Shown: positions 9,846-20,658 of the stretch, piece after piece
Position numbering within the stretch: the stretch's first letter is position 1
How the letters are laid out: each line of letters starts with the position of its first letter
Source of the DNA: Laccaria trichodermophora
Taxonomy: Eukaryota > Basidiomycota > Agaricomycetes > Agaricales > Hydnangiaceae
Direction: 5' to 3'
Length of the DNA: 64,000 nt
NCBI GenBank assembly: GCA_018417955.1
Contig: JACTVC010000001.1
Coordinates: forward strand, 3,968,001-4,032,000
The notes under the pieces: model-generated
Told to the model about the DNA's origin: nothing
Database searches by the model: none
What the model saw: only the letters and a program-made list of their open reading frames with translations
Made by a program: the position numbers and the translations under genes

Positions 9846-12800
9846 GCTTCAGGTAACAGCACTGGCTGAGAAAGGCCGTAGTTCGCTCCAAACCTAAGAT
9901 CAGTGCGACTAAACTTATGGAAGTCGTAGCCCTGGATGACACCTTGATACACCCGAATAGTGTCTGTAATGTAGCTGTCCACGCAATGTTTGAAGGTTGC
10001 GAAGATTGGATAGTAGAAAAGGTTATAATTGGGACAGACGATCAGAACATCATGGCTGCTCCTACCACTTGGGTTAGCGCCTCCTGTCCCTTCATTCCTA
10101 TTGCTAACCCCAGTGCCCATCCTCGATATGTGCGAGCGGGGGAAGTCGTAGGTTATCTTCACGACCCCGAGATCATGATAGATAAGCCCAAAAGTGAAGA
10201 CCATCTAAATAGGATGGTAGCCTCGGCAGAAGCCCTTCGGAAGACGATAATCGGTACTTTGAAAGCACAAGACTTAGCTTCTGCCACGAACTCGACCGCC
10301 GATTCTCCAGGACATGATGATCGATTTGAGGAAAATGAGTCTTGGGGGCCAAAGACCACCGCGGTACCCGAAGACCCCGTGAGCGGGGATGTAGATCAAT
10401 TAGTTAACCTAGGACCAGACATCCCCGAGGAGTACAGAGGTCGCTTAGCCGAGGTATTGCGCAAAAACGCCTCCGCTTTCGGCGTGAACGGACGTCTGGG
10501 ACACATAGAAGCGCGAGTACAAATCCCGCTGCTACCTAATACACAACCAATTTCAGAACCCATGTATGGGACTTCTCCGGCGAAAAGAGAAGTAATCGAT
10601 CAGCAGATGAAGACTTGGTTTGAAGCCGAAGTTATAGAACCATCCGTGAGCCTGTGGGGTTTTCCCGCCTTAGTGGTCTATAGGAATGGCAAACCTCGAC
10701 TAGTTATCGACTACCGTAAACTGAACGCTAGGACTATTCCCGATGAATTCCCTATTCCGCAGCAATCCGAGATCATTCAGGCATTGTCCGGATCCCAAGT
10801 TCTTTCGTCATTCGACGCGCTAGCAGGTTTTACCCAACTTGAAATGGCTGAAGACGCCAAGGAGAAGACGGCGTTCTGTTGTCATCTAGGTCTATGGCAG
10901 TTTAAGAGAATGCCATTTGGGCTCAGGAACGGGCCCTCGATTTTCCAAAGGGTCATGCAAGGCATACTAGCTCCGTTCCTATGGTTGTTTGCTCTGGTCT
11001 ACATCGACGATATAGTGGTATATTCGAAGAACTGGACTGAGCATCTCGTTCACCTGGACAAAGTCCTAAGCGCCATTGTGGCAGCTGGGATAACCTTGTC
11101 TCCCGCCAAATGCTATGTCGGATACTCATCCATTTTACTACTTGGACAGAAAGTGTCTAGGTTGGGTCTGTCTACGCACAAGGAAAAAGTGCAAGCCATA
11201 ATGGACCTAGCCCGGCCTACCTCCACCAGCGACCTCCAGAAGTTCCTAGGAATGGTCGTATACTTTTCTACATACATACCCTTCTATTCCATGATTGCAG
11301 CACCGCTGTTTGACCTTTTGAAGAAAGGAGTCAAGTGGCAATGGCGCGCGGAACAAGAAGTGGCCTACCAGCAAGCTAAAGAAGCCTTGGCTAATGCACC
11401 TGTGCTTGGGCACCCGATCGCAGGTCAAGCTTACAGGTTGTACACTGACGCTTCAGACTTTGCGTTAGGCGCCAGCTTGCAGCAAGTACAAACCATACTA
11501 GTCAAGGACCTCAAAGGTACCCCTTGCTACACCAGACTAGAATCCGCGTGGAATGACAACAAGGACGTGCCTAATCTAGTTGCTAAACTTCATAAGGACC
11601 AGCATGAAGTGGAACAACGAGATGAGTGGGGGGCGACGCTCGACGAGACGGTCGTTCATGTGGAACGCGTAATTGCCTACTGGAGCAGAACGTTCAAATC
11701 AGCCGAGCGCAATTACAGCGCGACCGAGAGAGAAGCACTGGCCGCGAAGGAGGCCCTCGTCAAGTTTCAACCCTTCATCGAAGGGGAGAGCATCACTCTG
11801 ATCACGGACCACGCCGCCCTTGTATGGGCGCGAGTCTACGAAAACGCCAATAGACGCTTAGCGGCCTGGGGGGCGGTATTCGCTGCATATCCCGGCCTCA
11901 GGATAGTTCATAGAGCAGGACGAATACATTCTAATGTTGACCCTCTATCTCGGCTCATACGAATTCCTCCACATGATTCCCCGTTGGATGACGATAATGT
12001 TCCCATCGAACAAGATGACGCAAAACGTAACATTGCTCAGAAAGTGGAAGATAGAATCTTCAGAGCTGCCGCTCCTAGAGCCGCTTTCTGTGTTATGTGG
12101 TGGGAAGACGTTGTAGATAAAATGTCGGCCACGGTACGCACCAGACGACAGCTCGCTGCTGAACAGAAGCGCGAAGCCTCAGAGCCTATAGAGACCGAAG
12201 TCAAGGCAAAGGAACCTGAAACCGTCTCAAGTGAACAAGGGGTCATTCTACTGTTTCCTAAGGCGGGCCCCTGGACATACCCCGCTGGAATTAAACCTTC
12301 GGACTCTACCCCGGAAGACGAATGGGCTAGTCGGACGCAACTTCTGATATCCGTCGATCCTAACGTCTGTAAGGAATTTGCGGAAGGATACGAAACGGAT
12401 AGTTTCTTCGCCCCGCGATATCTGGAAATTCAGCCCAACGAAAAGACAATAGTCTCAGCTAGTCATTTCCAGAAAGGCCAGGACGGATTGTTGTATTTCA
12501 TAGATGCAGGATGGAAAACTCGACTATGCGTCCCTAAATCTAAAATCAACTACGTATTGCAGTGGATACACGAGTCGCCGTACGAAAGCGCCCACGCTGG
12601 CCCTCGCCGCTTCATAGCGCGATTACAAGAGCTTTTCTTTTGGCCCTCTATGAACAAGGACGCAGAAGCGTACGCTATCACCTGCGATGTTTGCCAAAAA
12701 ATCAAAATAGACCATCGGGCTAAGATGGGCGCGTTAAGACCCACGCATATACCACTCAGACCCTTCGCCACGGTTTCTTTGGATATGATAACGGGCCTAC

Positions 12801-13879
12801 CAACCTCTGGAGAGGAGGGCTTCACCGCCATACTTGTCATAGTGGACAAACTTACTAAGTTTGCCATCATGATTCCTACGCACACCACTCTGACTCAGGA
12901 AGGCTTTGCTAAACTATTCGTGGAGAAAGTAGTCAACATATACGGTTTACCAGAGGTCATCATATCGGATCGAGACAGACGTTGGGCCACAGTATTCTGG
13001 AAGTCAGTGGTCGCCAACTATGGCAGCGTCATGGCTCTATCTTCAGCTCATCACCTGCAAACGGACGGGCAAACTGAAGTACTCAACGCCATGATAGAAC
13101 AGATGCTACGCGCTTATGTTTCCTCTGATAAGGAGAAATGGTCGAATTGGTTAAGCATCTTAGCCTATTCTTACAATAGCAGCGTGCATTCCTCCACTAA
13201 ATACTCCCCCAACTTCCTTCTAATGGGATACAACCCTAGAATCTCTACCAGCGCTATAGTACCTGAAGTGGACCCATCCCGGAGACCCTTCCTGCCCAGC
13301 CTATCCGCCAAAGATTTCGTCGAATCTTTGGAGATTCATCGTAACTACACTAAGGATGCTATCGCCTTGGCTCAAGACCGACAAGCGAAGGCGCATGACA
13401 AGAAACGTAGGCCTATTCAACCCTTGAAGGTGGGCAATTACGCCCTCGTCAACCCGCATTCCTTGGAATTAGTCGATGTGGAAGGAACCGGCAAGAAGTT
13501 AGTACAGAGAATGATTGGGCCCTTCGAAGTCATCGAGAGGATTAACCCTCAAGTCTATCGTCTAAGATTGCCTGATACATACTCGATGCACCCCGTATTC
13601 AACATAGACCATCTAAAGAAGTACAATCCTTCGCCAGGCGAATTTGGCGAATGAACCGAATTACCTTCGACTCGTGATCTCAAGGCTTCTGAGGAATACG
13701 AAGTAGAAGCAATAATAGGTCATCGATTGACTGGCAAGAAGAAGGGTAATCGAAGAATGTACCTAATTAGATGGAAGGGATACGGGCCTGCCGACGACTC
13801 CTGGATCTCGGAATACGACCTCAGGAACTCCCCCCAACTTAGACAAGAATACCTCGAGGCTAATGGACTACCCGCCTAA
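9846..13879 (+). pseudogene. pol: gypsy Pol: RT, RNase H, integrase, chromodomain
   Basis: This resumes the protease frame after P1. TAA at 9854-9856 lies just inside; the 1245-codon open stretch begins with the ATG at 9917 and ends at TGA 13652-13654. The frame then continues to TAA 13877-13879. Counting from that ATG: RT with YIDD at residues 362-365; RNase H with YTDAS (Asp about 511) and ATEREALAAKEAL; integrase with an HHCC finger (about 875-920) and catalytic Asp956, Asp1018, Glu1054, an exact D-35-E spacing. After the TGA comes a chromodomain (EEYEVEAIIGHRL...MYLIRWKGYG...DSWI). Chromodomains direct integration to methylated-histone chromatin. RT and integrase residues look intact; the stops and the P1 insertion disable the protein. 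Confidence 0.88.
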
Positions 13880-14091
13880 TCGAGCCCCTGACCATCAAAA
13901 AAGGATAGAACCTTAACCCTACTTTCCCATTAGATAAATACTACTACTATACAGCTCGGTTGTATTTCCGAACTCATTTTAATGACCGCAGTTCCAACCT
14001 TATTTACGATCGACTCCCACCACCATCCAGCCTGCTAGCCTCAAACGTCCCGCTGCTGTCAGAGCGCGAGCGTGGAAGGCACAAATCATAG
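13880..14091. other. Spacer between pol and ORF3
   Basis: 212 bp without a coding signal. It carries an A-run (AAAAAAGGATAG) and a TATACA-like stretch near 13943-13950. ORF3 therefore has its own ATG and would need a separate transcript, splicing or re-initiation. No direct evidence distinguishes these. Confidence 0.5.
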
Positions 14092-17000
14092 ATGACCGGA
14101 CGACCTCATCACATTCCTGGTGCCGGAAACCACGACACAAGGCGTTACATACCATCCAGGTTGCCCAGTTTCGCGGGTTACGACCGCATTCCTTTACTAC
14201 CTTCCCCTCCGACTTACTCCCTACCTCCAACGATCCACCGCAGAATAGTACGAATGGGCGTCAGACTATGGGAATTGTCATCCCCGAACTCTTATCGTCA
14301 CGCCTTCTGTCCCGGATTAAGACCCGAGAACCTGAATCTCTCTGTTAACTTCTTCGAAGAGTCGAACCGCAGATACGATGGACACATGGGACCCTTCGAT
14401 CCCACCAGGAACACTCAGCTCTGCCTCCCAGGCAAGGAGTGGAGAGCTCTGATCATGACGCCCGCTGCAGGAGATCCGCGCGATAGTCCCGAGTTCGAGT
14501 CCGTCAGTAACTGTTGGAAAAGCGATGGGCCTCCCGCAATAGACATGGGGAGGGTACATAGCAGCTACGTCGACAAGCTGATTAAAGTCAACCAGGAGGC
14601 CGACCGTCGCATCGAGGCCCTTCACCGAGACTATCTGAACCTCTACTTCTTCGATGACGAACAAAGGGCTCTGTGGAGCTCGAGTATACGTCCCACCTTC
14701 CCTGTTTCTGAACAGATAGACGCTCTCCGACATCTTGATCGATACTCTACAGCCGTAGACCGCGTCACTGAAGTTCAACGGGGCATAAAGGATAAACGCG
14801 CCTTTATTGACTACGTAGCGCGTTTACACGCTTCGCGATTCTGGATGCCAGACCCCGGGGTGGAGGTGGACATAGCAGACGATCGTTACTTAGGAGTTTG
14901 GTTGAATGGGACCAAAGAACGGACGGCCCGTTGGTACTTAAAAGAGGGAATCCCGTGCTTTGTCGCAAGAGAGATCCCACCCTCTGAGCGCGTGCAATTC
15001 GCTGCTCAAGAGTCCATGATCGACTTCGCAGCTGGGACTACCTCCTCATCGATACATTGGAATGTCAACGAGTATGATATTCGTGCCTTGGCCCGGGGAG
15101 ACCTAACAATAGCCGGAACCACAAGGACCTTCGACCCCGGTTGGATTTGGCCAACCCTTCAGATTGATAAAGGATTAAGCAAACCCCAGGAGACGAAGGG
15201 CAAGAATCCCAACAATTATAAGGCTCCCCCACTGGTCTCAGTCATAGTGGACAAGGACAAGGTTCCATGGATTAAACCCCCGCCTGTGAAACGAGCCGAA
15301 CCATCGCGCCCTGGGGCTCCTGCAATTGAGAAGAAGAAATGGCGCAAATTCGTGGAAAAGCATCATCCTGAAGGAACATTTAGAGAAGTCGGTGCTAAGA
15401 ACTATCCTGAACACAGGACGCATAGCTGGTATGACAGGGAGAGAAGATGGCACATTTTCTTCCTGCAAGCTCCCAAGCCTCCCCCTGGTTGCGTCTCGAA
15501 TGTAAGAATCTTTGGCCAACCATGTCCAGAAGGGATCTATCGCGACCTCAACAAAGTTCAATTACGACAACCGATGTGGATCTACGATAGTCAGGACCCT
15601 CATCCAACGGATGTAGGGAGAGAAGCTCCGAGACCCAGACCCGAAGAACTTCCTTCCTTGCGAGATCCACCGCCTCCCCCTCCTAGCTACCATAGCGAAA
15701 GTGATGACGACCATTACCCTGACTTCGATGACCAGGATTCATCATCGAAGATTATGATAGCTGAAGGATCTGGAAGTACTAAAAGCGCGAAAGTTATGCC
15801 CGCTGCTCTAATCGCTGAAACCAGACCCGCTGCCCATGGCGCGACCGGAAATTCAGAACCCAGTACTAACGAGCCGCATCAGCCAGGATCCACTCCTCTC
15901 CATACTTCCGCTGAAAAGGAGAAAGAGGATGAGGAAGTGTCATTAGGGGATGAAGATTCTGTCGGGGAAGCAATGGGACCCCAAATCCCTATCAACTTTT
16001 TGGTGGACGATCTAGTAGATGTAGCGAGGGGAACTGCTCCAACGCGAAACGAGAACTTTTCAAACGTGAGAGACGCAACCCCGGAGGACCCTCTGGAATT
16101 CGCATCGTCATACTTGACTCTTTACGGAATGCTGCTTTCAGAAGATTTTGTGTCAGTACAGACCCTGGTCATTGACATAGCCACGAGGCTTCAATTGCCC
16201 ATCCGCCGGATATTCAGAACCACCGTGGGGCAAGGCCAGAGCTTTTGGTTTGAAACGGGATCGGTTGGCCAAGCAAGGCAGTTACGAAACTATATGCACC
16301 ATCGACAGGAAAACGGCGTCGAATTGCTAGTTTCGTTTGCGAACTACGAAAACTACCTCAGAGCGTTAAGACAATCAACGCATACTTGGCCCAATTCCTC
16401 CGTGCTTTACCCTGTTGCAAACACCAATTCTCAACCGAACCTGTCATCTTCGTCCAGCTCGGCCCCAACTTCCCTGCCCGTAGCCGGTTCTTCAGTCCGA
16501 AGATCGAGCAGCCGAGAGCAGCGATTTCGACGGTATCAACGTAGTTCTCGCTCTCCAGAGCGCTGTCATCTCGAAAGACGACCACCGTCCAAATCTCGCC
16601 ACCGTTCGCCCGAACGACCCTCATACTCCCAGCGACGTCACCGACGTTCTCCTCCACCGCGTCCCAGGAACCGAGCCCACTATCAACGATCCTTATCCCC
16701 TCGACGGCGTCGTCGTCACTCACAATCACCGTCTCCTAGTCAACGCACTCTCTCCGCTGGAAGTTCACTATCAATTGACCAACCTCCGTCGTCTGCTGTC
16801 AACGTACACTCCCCCGCCGCGCCGCTGTCCATGAGCGCGCTTCCGGTCCTCCCAAATGTCCCAGCTGCTATTAACTCGTCCCCGGACGTCCCGCTGCCTT
16901 TAGGCGCGAATATAGCTTTTATGTGGTCACCATCAGGAAACACCCTCAGCCCCGTCCTGTTGCAAGGCAACGCCACCGTCATTCCTTACCCCTTCCCTCC

Positions 17001-17604
17001 GTCGGGACCCACACCGAGCGCCTTGCTGCCCTGGCCAGTGGCTGCTGTGCTGCCACCCTTGACTGTGACTTCATCTTCAGCCATGGCAGGTAGCGCATTT
17101 GTGAATTCGACGGATACAGAGAGGTCCTTAGCTGCACGCCTATCCAACAGTTCGGCCCCCTCGCCGGCCTCTCCCCGTCCTGAGAACCCCCGCCCTTCCC
17201 TGATGTCCAGGATAACGAGTGACTTGGCAGACAGGTTGAGCGACCCCGACGCGCCTAACCCCTTGTCTTCTCGACTGTCGAATCCGCCCTATCTTCCATT
17301 GGCGAGCAGACTGAGAGATAATGACTCAATGGAGGTGGATCCTCCCGCACTTATGGACCCCAGGGAGTTCGAGGCAGCGCATCTCGCGGCGATTAGCGAC
17401 ATGATGGCCACAGCTGGCCCTCTCGTTTTGGATCCAGTACAGTACGATTATCCGAATGCAGCACTCAGCGACCAAGAAGAAGGGGAAATCGAGGATCAAA
17501 TGGAGGATATTGTCGAATACAAGAGGACTAAGCGAGGGAAACGCACAGGTCGACGGATTCAGAATATTCGGAAAAGGGATGACGAACGTCACGGACGCGG
17601 ATGA
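14092..17604 (+). CDS. ORF3 of the gypsy element, 1170 aa, unknown function
   Basis: Long intact ORF on the same strand between the chromodomain and the 3' LTR, so by position part of the retroelement. Residues 1-330 look globular and include YLGVWLNGT and RWYLKEGIPCFV (about 264-290) and the coiled segment KLIKVNQEADRRIEALHRDY. Residues 330-500 are basic, with WYDRERRWHIFFLQAP. A proline run and acidic patch lie near 525-545. An arginine/serine-dipeptide-rich domain (SRSPERCHLERRPP, SPRRRRRHSQSPS) spans about 800-885. A Pro/Ser-rich segment follows, then a basic C-terminus (KRTKRGKRTGRR) that could be a nuclear signal. It shows no CCHC knuckle, protease, RT or envelope features (no signal peptide or clear membrane span). 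It has no stops, unlike gag and pol. Its role (RNA binding, nuclear import, second structural protein) is inference only. Confidence 0.75.
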   Translation: MTGRPHHIPGAGNHDTRRYIPSRLPSFAGYDRIPLLPSPPTYSLPPTIHRRIVRMGVRLWELSSPNSYRHAFCPGLRPENLNLSVNFFEESNRRYDGHMGPFDPTRNTQLCLPGKEWRALIMTPAAGDPRDSPEFESVSNCWKSDGPPAIDMGRVHSSYVDKLIKVNQEADRRIEALHRDYLNLYFFDDEQRALWSSSIRPTFPVSEQIDALRHLDRYSTAVDRVTEVQRGIKDKRAFIDYVARLHASRFWMPDPGVEVDIADDRYLGVWLNGTKERTARWYLKEGIPCFVAREIPPSERVQFAAQESMIDFAAGTTSSSIHWNVNEYDIRALARGDLTIAGTTRTFDPGWIWPTLQIDKGLSKPQETKGKNPNNYKAPPLVSVIVDKDKVPWIKPPPVKRAEPSRPGAPAIEKKKWRKFVEKHHPEGTFREVGAKNYPEHRTHSWYDRERRWHIFFLQAPKPPPGCVSNVRIFGQPCPEGIYRDLNKVQLRQPMWIYDSQDPHPTDVGREAPRPRPEELPSLRDPPPPPPSYHSESDDDHYPDFDDQDSSSKIMIAEGSGSTKSAKVMPAALIAETRPAAHGATGNSEPSTNEPHQPGSTPLHTSAEKEKEDEEVSLGDEDSVGEAMGPQIPINFLVDDLVDVARGTAPTRNENFSNVRDATPEDPLEFASSYLTLYGMLLSEDFVSVQTLVIDIATRLQLPIRRIFRTTVGQGQSFWFETGSVGQARQLRNYMHHRQENGVELLVSFANYENYLRALRQSTHTWPNSSVLYPVANTNSQPNLSSSSSSAPTSLPVAGSSVRRSSSREQRFRRYQRSSRSPERCHLERRPPSKSRHRSPERPSYSQRRHRRSPPPRPRNRAHYQRSLSPRRRRRHSQSPSPSQRTLSAGSSLSIDQPPSSAVNVHSPAAPLSMSALPVLPNVPAAINSSPDVPLPLGANIAFMWSPSGNTLSPVLLQGNATVIPYPFPPSGPTPSALLPWPVAAVLPPLTVTSSSAMAGSAFVNSTDTERSLAARLSNSSAPSPASPRPENPRPSLMSRITSDLADRLSDPDAPNPLSSRLSNPPYLPLASRLRDNDSMEVDPPALMDPREFEAAHLAAISDMMATAGPLVLDPVQYDYPNAALSDQEEGEIEDQMEDIVEYKRTKRGKRTGRRIQNIRKRDDERHGRG

Positions 17605-17650
17605 GGGCGTCGGTAGACTCTTTGGCACTTAGGAAGATGCTCCAATCTCA

Positions 17651-17661
17651 TGGGGGGGCTT
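17651..17661 (+). promoter_or_regulatory. gypsy polypurine tract
   Basis: TGGGGGGGCTT lies immediately before the TGTAACGGCGG that starts the 3' LTR. A G-run directly upstream of a 5'-TG LTR border is the expected plus-strand primer for reverse transcription. Confidence 0.6.
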
Positions 17662-18029
17662 TGTAACGGCGGTTTAGCATCCTAGTACCTTTACATGACA
17701 TCAGAGCATTGTTTATCTTTGTTAGCTTTTCGTTGTATATAGTTGTGTACCATAGTCTTGGACCTTACTTGATAACCACTATATACATAATGTGGATTGA
17801 GTCACCCTCTTCTCTTAAGGCCAGGCAGCCTAACGCCTCCCCTCCAGGATACCAGAGCCCGGCGTCGGGTGACAACGTCCCCCTTCCTGGGTTACTGGAA
17901 CGCGCTAGCGTGAAGTCGCATCATGCTAGCTCGACTCGATCTCTATCACATGTGCCTCGTATATTCTCCGCTGCCATCAAGAGCGCGCAACTTCGTTGAG
18001 AAGCCACAGACGAACACTCGGTTTCACAT
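17662..18029 (+). repeat. gypsy 3' LTR (right end approximate)
   Basis: It begins TGTAACGGCGG after the polypurine tract and contains TATATA-like sequences (17736, 17780) that could serve as promoter or polyadenylation region. The right end is placed at a CA before the P450 relic. No second LTR exists in the window to confirm its length, and no target duplication was identified. Confidence 0.5.
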
Positions 18030-18055
18030 TTTGACTTTTTCTCAAAAGAAATACC

Positions 18056-18815
18056 CAAGCTGGGTCAGGCTCTACAACTGCTGCTATATATACAATAATT
18101 TTGGCACTGTTGCAATTCTCTGACATGCAAGCCAAAGCACAAAAAGAGCTGGACAAAGTTGTAGGCTGTGATTGCCTTCCAGATTTGTGCAACGAAGCAT
18201 CACTGCCATACCTTTCCACTGTGATTAAAGAGGCTTTTAAGCAGGAGCTTTTTTTTTTCATGCATTGTGCATCTAATCAAATTTCCTCAGATGGAGGCCA
18301 GTAGCTCCTATCAGTGTGTCACTGACCATATGTCCAGATATTTGTTTTTTTTAAATTACTGCAGCTCTGCCACACTCTTTAACACATGAAGATGAGTACA
18401 AAGGCTATTGCATTCCCACCCACTCTATTGTTATCAGGAACACATGGTGCATTCTTCTGGTCCCAATGACTGTCAGCCAATTCACTTACTTTGCCAAAGG
18501 GCCATCCTTCACAATGAGGTGGACTATCCCAACCCTGAGCTTTTCAGGCCTGAAAGGTTTCTGAAAGAGGGAAAACTTGACAACAATGTGTGTGACCCCA
18601 TCACGCTCTCCTTTGGATTCAGGTGTCAGTAAGGTGGTTTATTTTCATGCTCTTCCTAAGGGCTGAAACTCTGAAACATCAGAGCATGCCCAGGAATCCA
18701 CATGGCCCTTTCTACCATCTGGCTCACCACAGCATCAATCCTGTCAGCATTGAAGAGTCCCATTGCGAGTGTGAATGGCCTGGCAAAATGTGTTCAACAG
18801 GCACAAGTATCATGA
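18056..18815 (+). pseudogene. Cytochrome P450, C-terminal half relic
   Basis: The fragment runs from the I-helix to past the heme loop, read through at least four intron-like gaps. I-helix: QAGSGSTTAAIYTIILALLQ (from 18057). Next come DMQAKAQKELDKVVG and LPYLSTVIKEAFK (K-helix). After an intron-like stretch comes WRPVAPI, then LTHEDEYKGYCIP and IVIRNTW, then ILHNEVDYPNPELFRPERF (about 18509-18563) and ITLSFGF. After a GTAAGG...CTAAG intron comes RACPGIHMALSTIWL with the heme-ligand Cys codon at 18687-18689, then a TGA at 18813. The N-terminal half and membrane anchor are absent. The I-helix acidic residue before TT is replaced by Ser and the donor after the K-helix looks lost. Introns are retained, so it is a genomic fragment, not a retrocopy. 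Confidence 0.78.
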
Positions 18816-18849
18816 GGATAGTGGGTGTCGAAAGGCGTTTCAACAAGCC

Positions 18850-20164
18850 AGAGGCTCTTTGTGATCGCTGATAAGGGTAGTCTTTCTGTCAAAGGGATGG
18901 TGTCGTTCGTATCATCGAGGAACAGATCGAGAGACTTACCATGCAGATAGAAGCCATCCTTAATTCCACGCACCAAAAGGGCAGGAGGGGCTAGTTGAAT
19001 CCTCCGTCGGTCACCAACAGGAGTGAAGGTAGTGGCTACAGGGAATGAAAGTTGAATAATGAATGCTGGAAGATCGAAGAACAAGGGAAGTGAATACTTA
19101 CCCCAGTCGAAAGGACACACGGCATGGCGGCTCTTCAAAAAAAGCACCACCAACGAGGACAACCATCGCTCTGAATTGCCAACCCCAAACCGTTTCCCTT
19201 CTGCTATCCCCCATCCAAGCAAGAACAGGGTAAGCGCATACAGCAGGATTCTGCACTGGCCTGTATATGGCTCGGCCATGTGCTCAAAGTTCAACCGTCA
19301 AGTGCTTTCTTTCATGGTTTGAGTGGACTTTATGGATCTTGTGCAGCAGCAGCCCAGAGTTGGTCATGGGTAGGAGAAAGGAAAGGGAAGGTCAGAGAGA
19401 GGCGTGAGCCCTTGCCTGTCTTGTTAGGATGAAATTGAGGAGGGCATGATGGATGAGAACGGGGTGTACATTGCCCTGTAGGTCTGTATGCTGGTGTCAG
19501 TGACGTCTTTTGGGAAAAAAGAGAGGGAGAAACGAAGTACATACTTGTACTTCATCAGAGCCTAGCACACATGCTGTTCCTCCCCTTCCATTGTGACGTT
19601 CCCTCGAGATGCACTGTGTCTTCTCAGTTTGATGGATGGACCACAACGAACACGATGATGATAGATGGGGGAAGTTCAGAACCTATGTTGTTTGGTACTT
19701 GATACACATAGGCGACACGGCGGCTGGAGATGGATTTGTTTATGAAAGGTCAAAGATCTAGAGTGGCATGCATTGACAATGCAATAACACTTCTGTAAAG
19801 GTTGGGCGGCCTGAGATGAATTCCGTTTGGCAAGCTGGGAAAGGAGGGAGTCAAGTAGTCAAGTGACATCGTTATCTACTATGGAACGATTGTTAGTGAA
19901 TGGGACGACAACTATTTGAGGAAGATTGACCTATGCAATGACTTGAAGCGCATAGCGAGCATTTGAGGACAGAAGCTCTTTACAGTAGATAAGAGGTATG
20001 GCTGTCGGTGGGGGGGCGCTAATCTGTGTGGCTTGTTCTATGGAGGGGTTTGACACAAGATCATTCAGCTGAAGAGAAAGTGGAACAGAATGTTGTGAGC
20101 AAGGTTGTGAGTTTGTTGTGATATGGGCAATGGGATTTTGATGGGATAATTCAAACTCACACAC
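18850..20164 (-). CDS. Possible spliced hypothetical gene
   Basis: On the minus strand several good splice signals surround protein-like stretches. HAVCPFDWG is followed by GTAAGT (about 19105) and a pyrimidine-rich acceptor. TPVGDRRRIQLAPPALLVRG and IKDGFYLHG (about 19022-18945) are followed by another GTAAGT. A hydrophobic segment YALTLFLLGWGIAEG lies near 19230, and further acceptors near 19490 and 20070. I could not join these into one open frame or find a start codon, so the gene may be decayed or mis-modelled. No family recognised. Confidence 0.3.
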
Positions 20165-20658
20165 CCTTCAGTAAGTTATTGCCATTGCGTCACTTATTCA
20201 TTCATATCCTTCTGCCTTCCTCGACCTCTGGATGACTTATACCTCGCATATATTCGATATTTTGCTAACAACCCCCGTTCGTTACTCAGGTCCTGGTTTC
20301 ATAACACCAACGAAAGCCCCACTTCGACGTGGCATCTTGCATCCCTTTGTGTATGCACTCACAAGGGAGTATCAGCATAATTCAACCTTTCAACGATCTT
20401 GCCTCCATACCAAGCTCCATCAACTCTTCGCCGTGGACCTCTCACATGCATCAGTTTCACCCACCTATTCCACGGTTCGGTCATTCTCCTCTGCCAAAGC
20501 TCGCTCAGTGTTCGAAGCTTCTCGGTTACCTCGATTCCGATGCTCTGCATGTCGTGACAGACATGGTATACGACCCAATGGCCCCACTCGCTGCCTGTAA
20601 TACCAGGCTGCCCCAACGTCACACATACAGTCATTGAAGGCTCCTCGTCGCTTCCCGC

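Larger units (their letters stand above)
3373..18029 (+). mobile_element. Ty3/gypsy chromovirus, 5'-truncated, interrupted by P1
   Basis: One reading frame carries gag with a CCHC knuckle, protease, reverse transcriptase, RNase H, integrase and a C-terminal chromodomain. A separate ORF3, a polypurine tract and one apparent 3' LTR follow. The pol order RT-RNase H-integrase plus the chromodomain places it with chromoviruses (Metaviridae). No 5' LTR is visible upstream; the left edge abuts repeat R. The 4.2-kb element P1 sits between protease and RT with a TGAAT target duplication. Removing P1 and one TGAAT restores the reading frame. Four in-frame stops (4268, 4673, 9854, 13652) mean it cannot make its polyprotein. 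The right boundary (end of LTR) is approximate. Confidence 0.85.

Noticed and set aside
15238..15561. Minus-strand frames inside ORF3 and inside pol
   Set aside because: Shadows of well-supported plus-strand coding sequence; no splice signals or own motifs.
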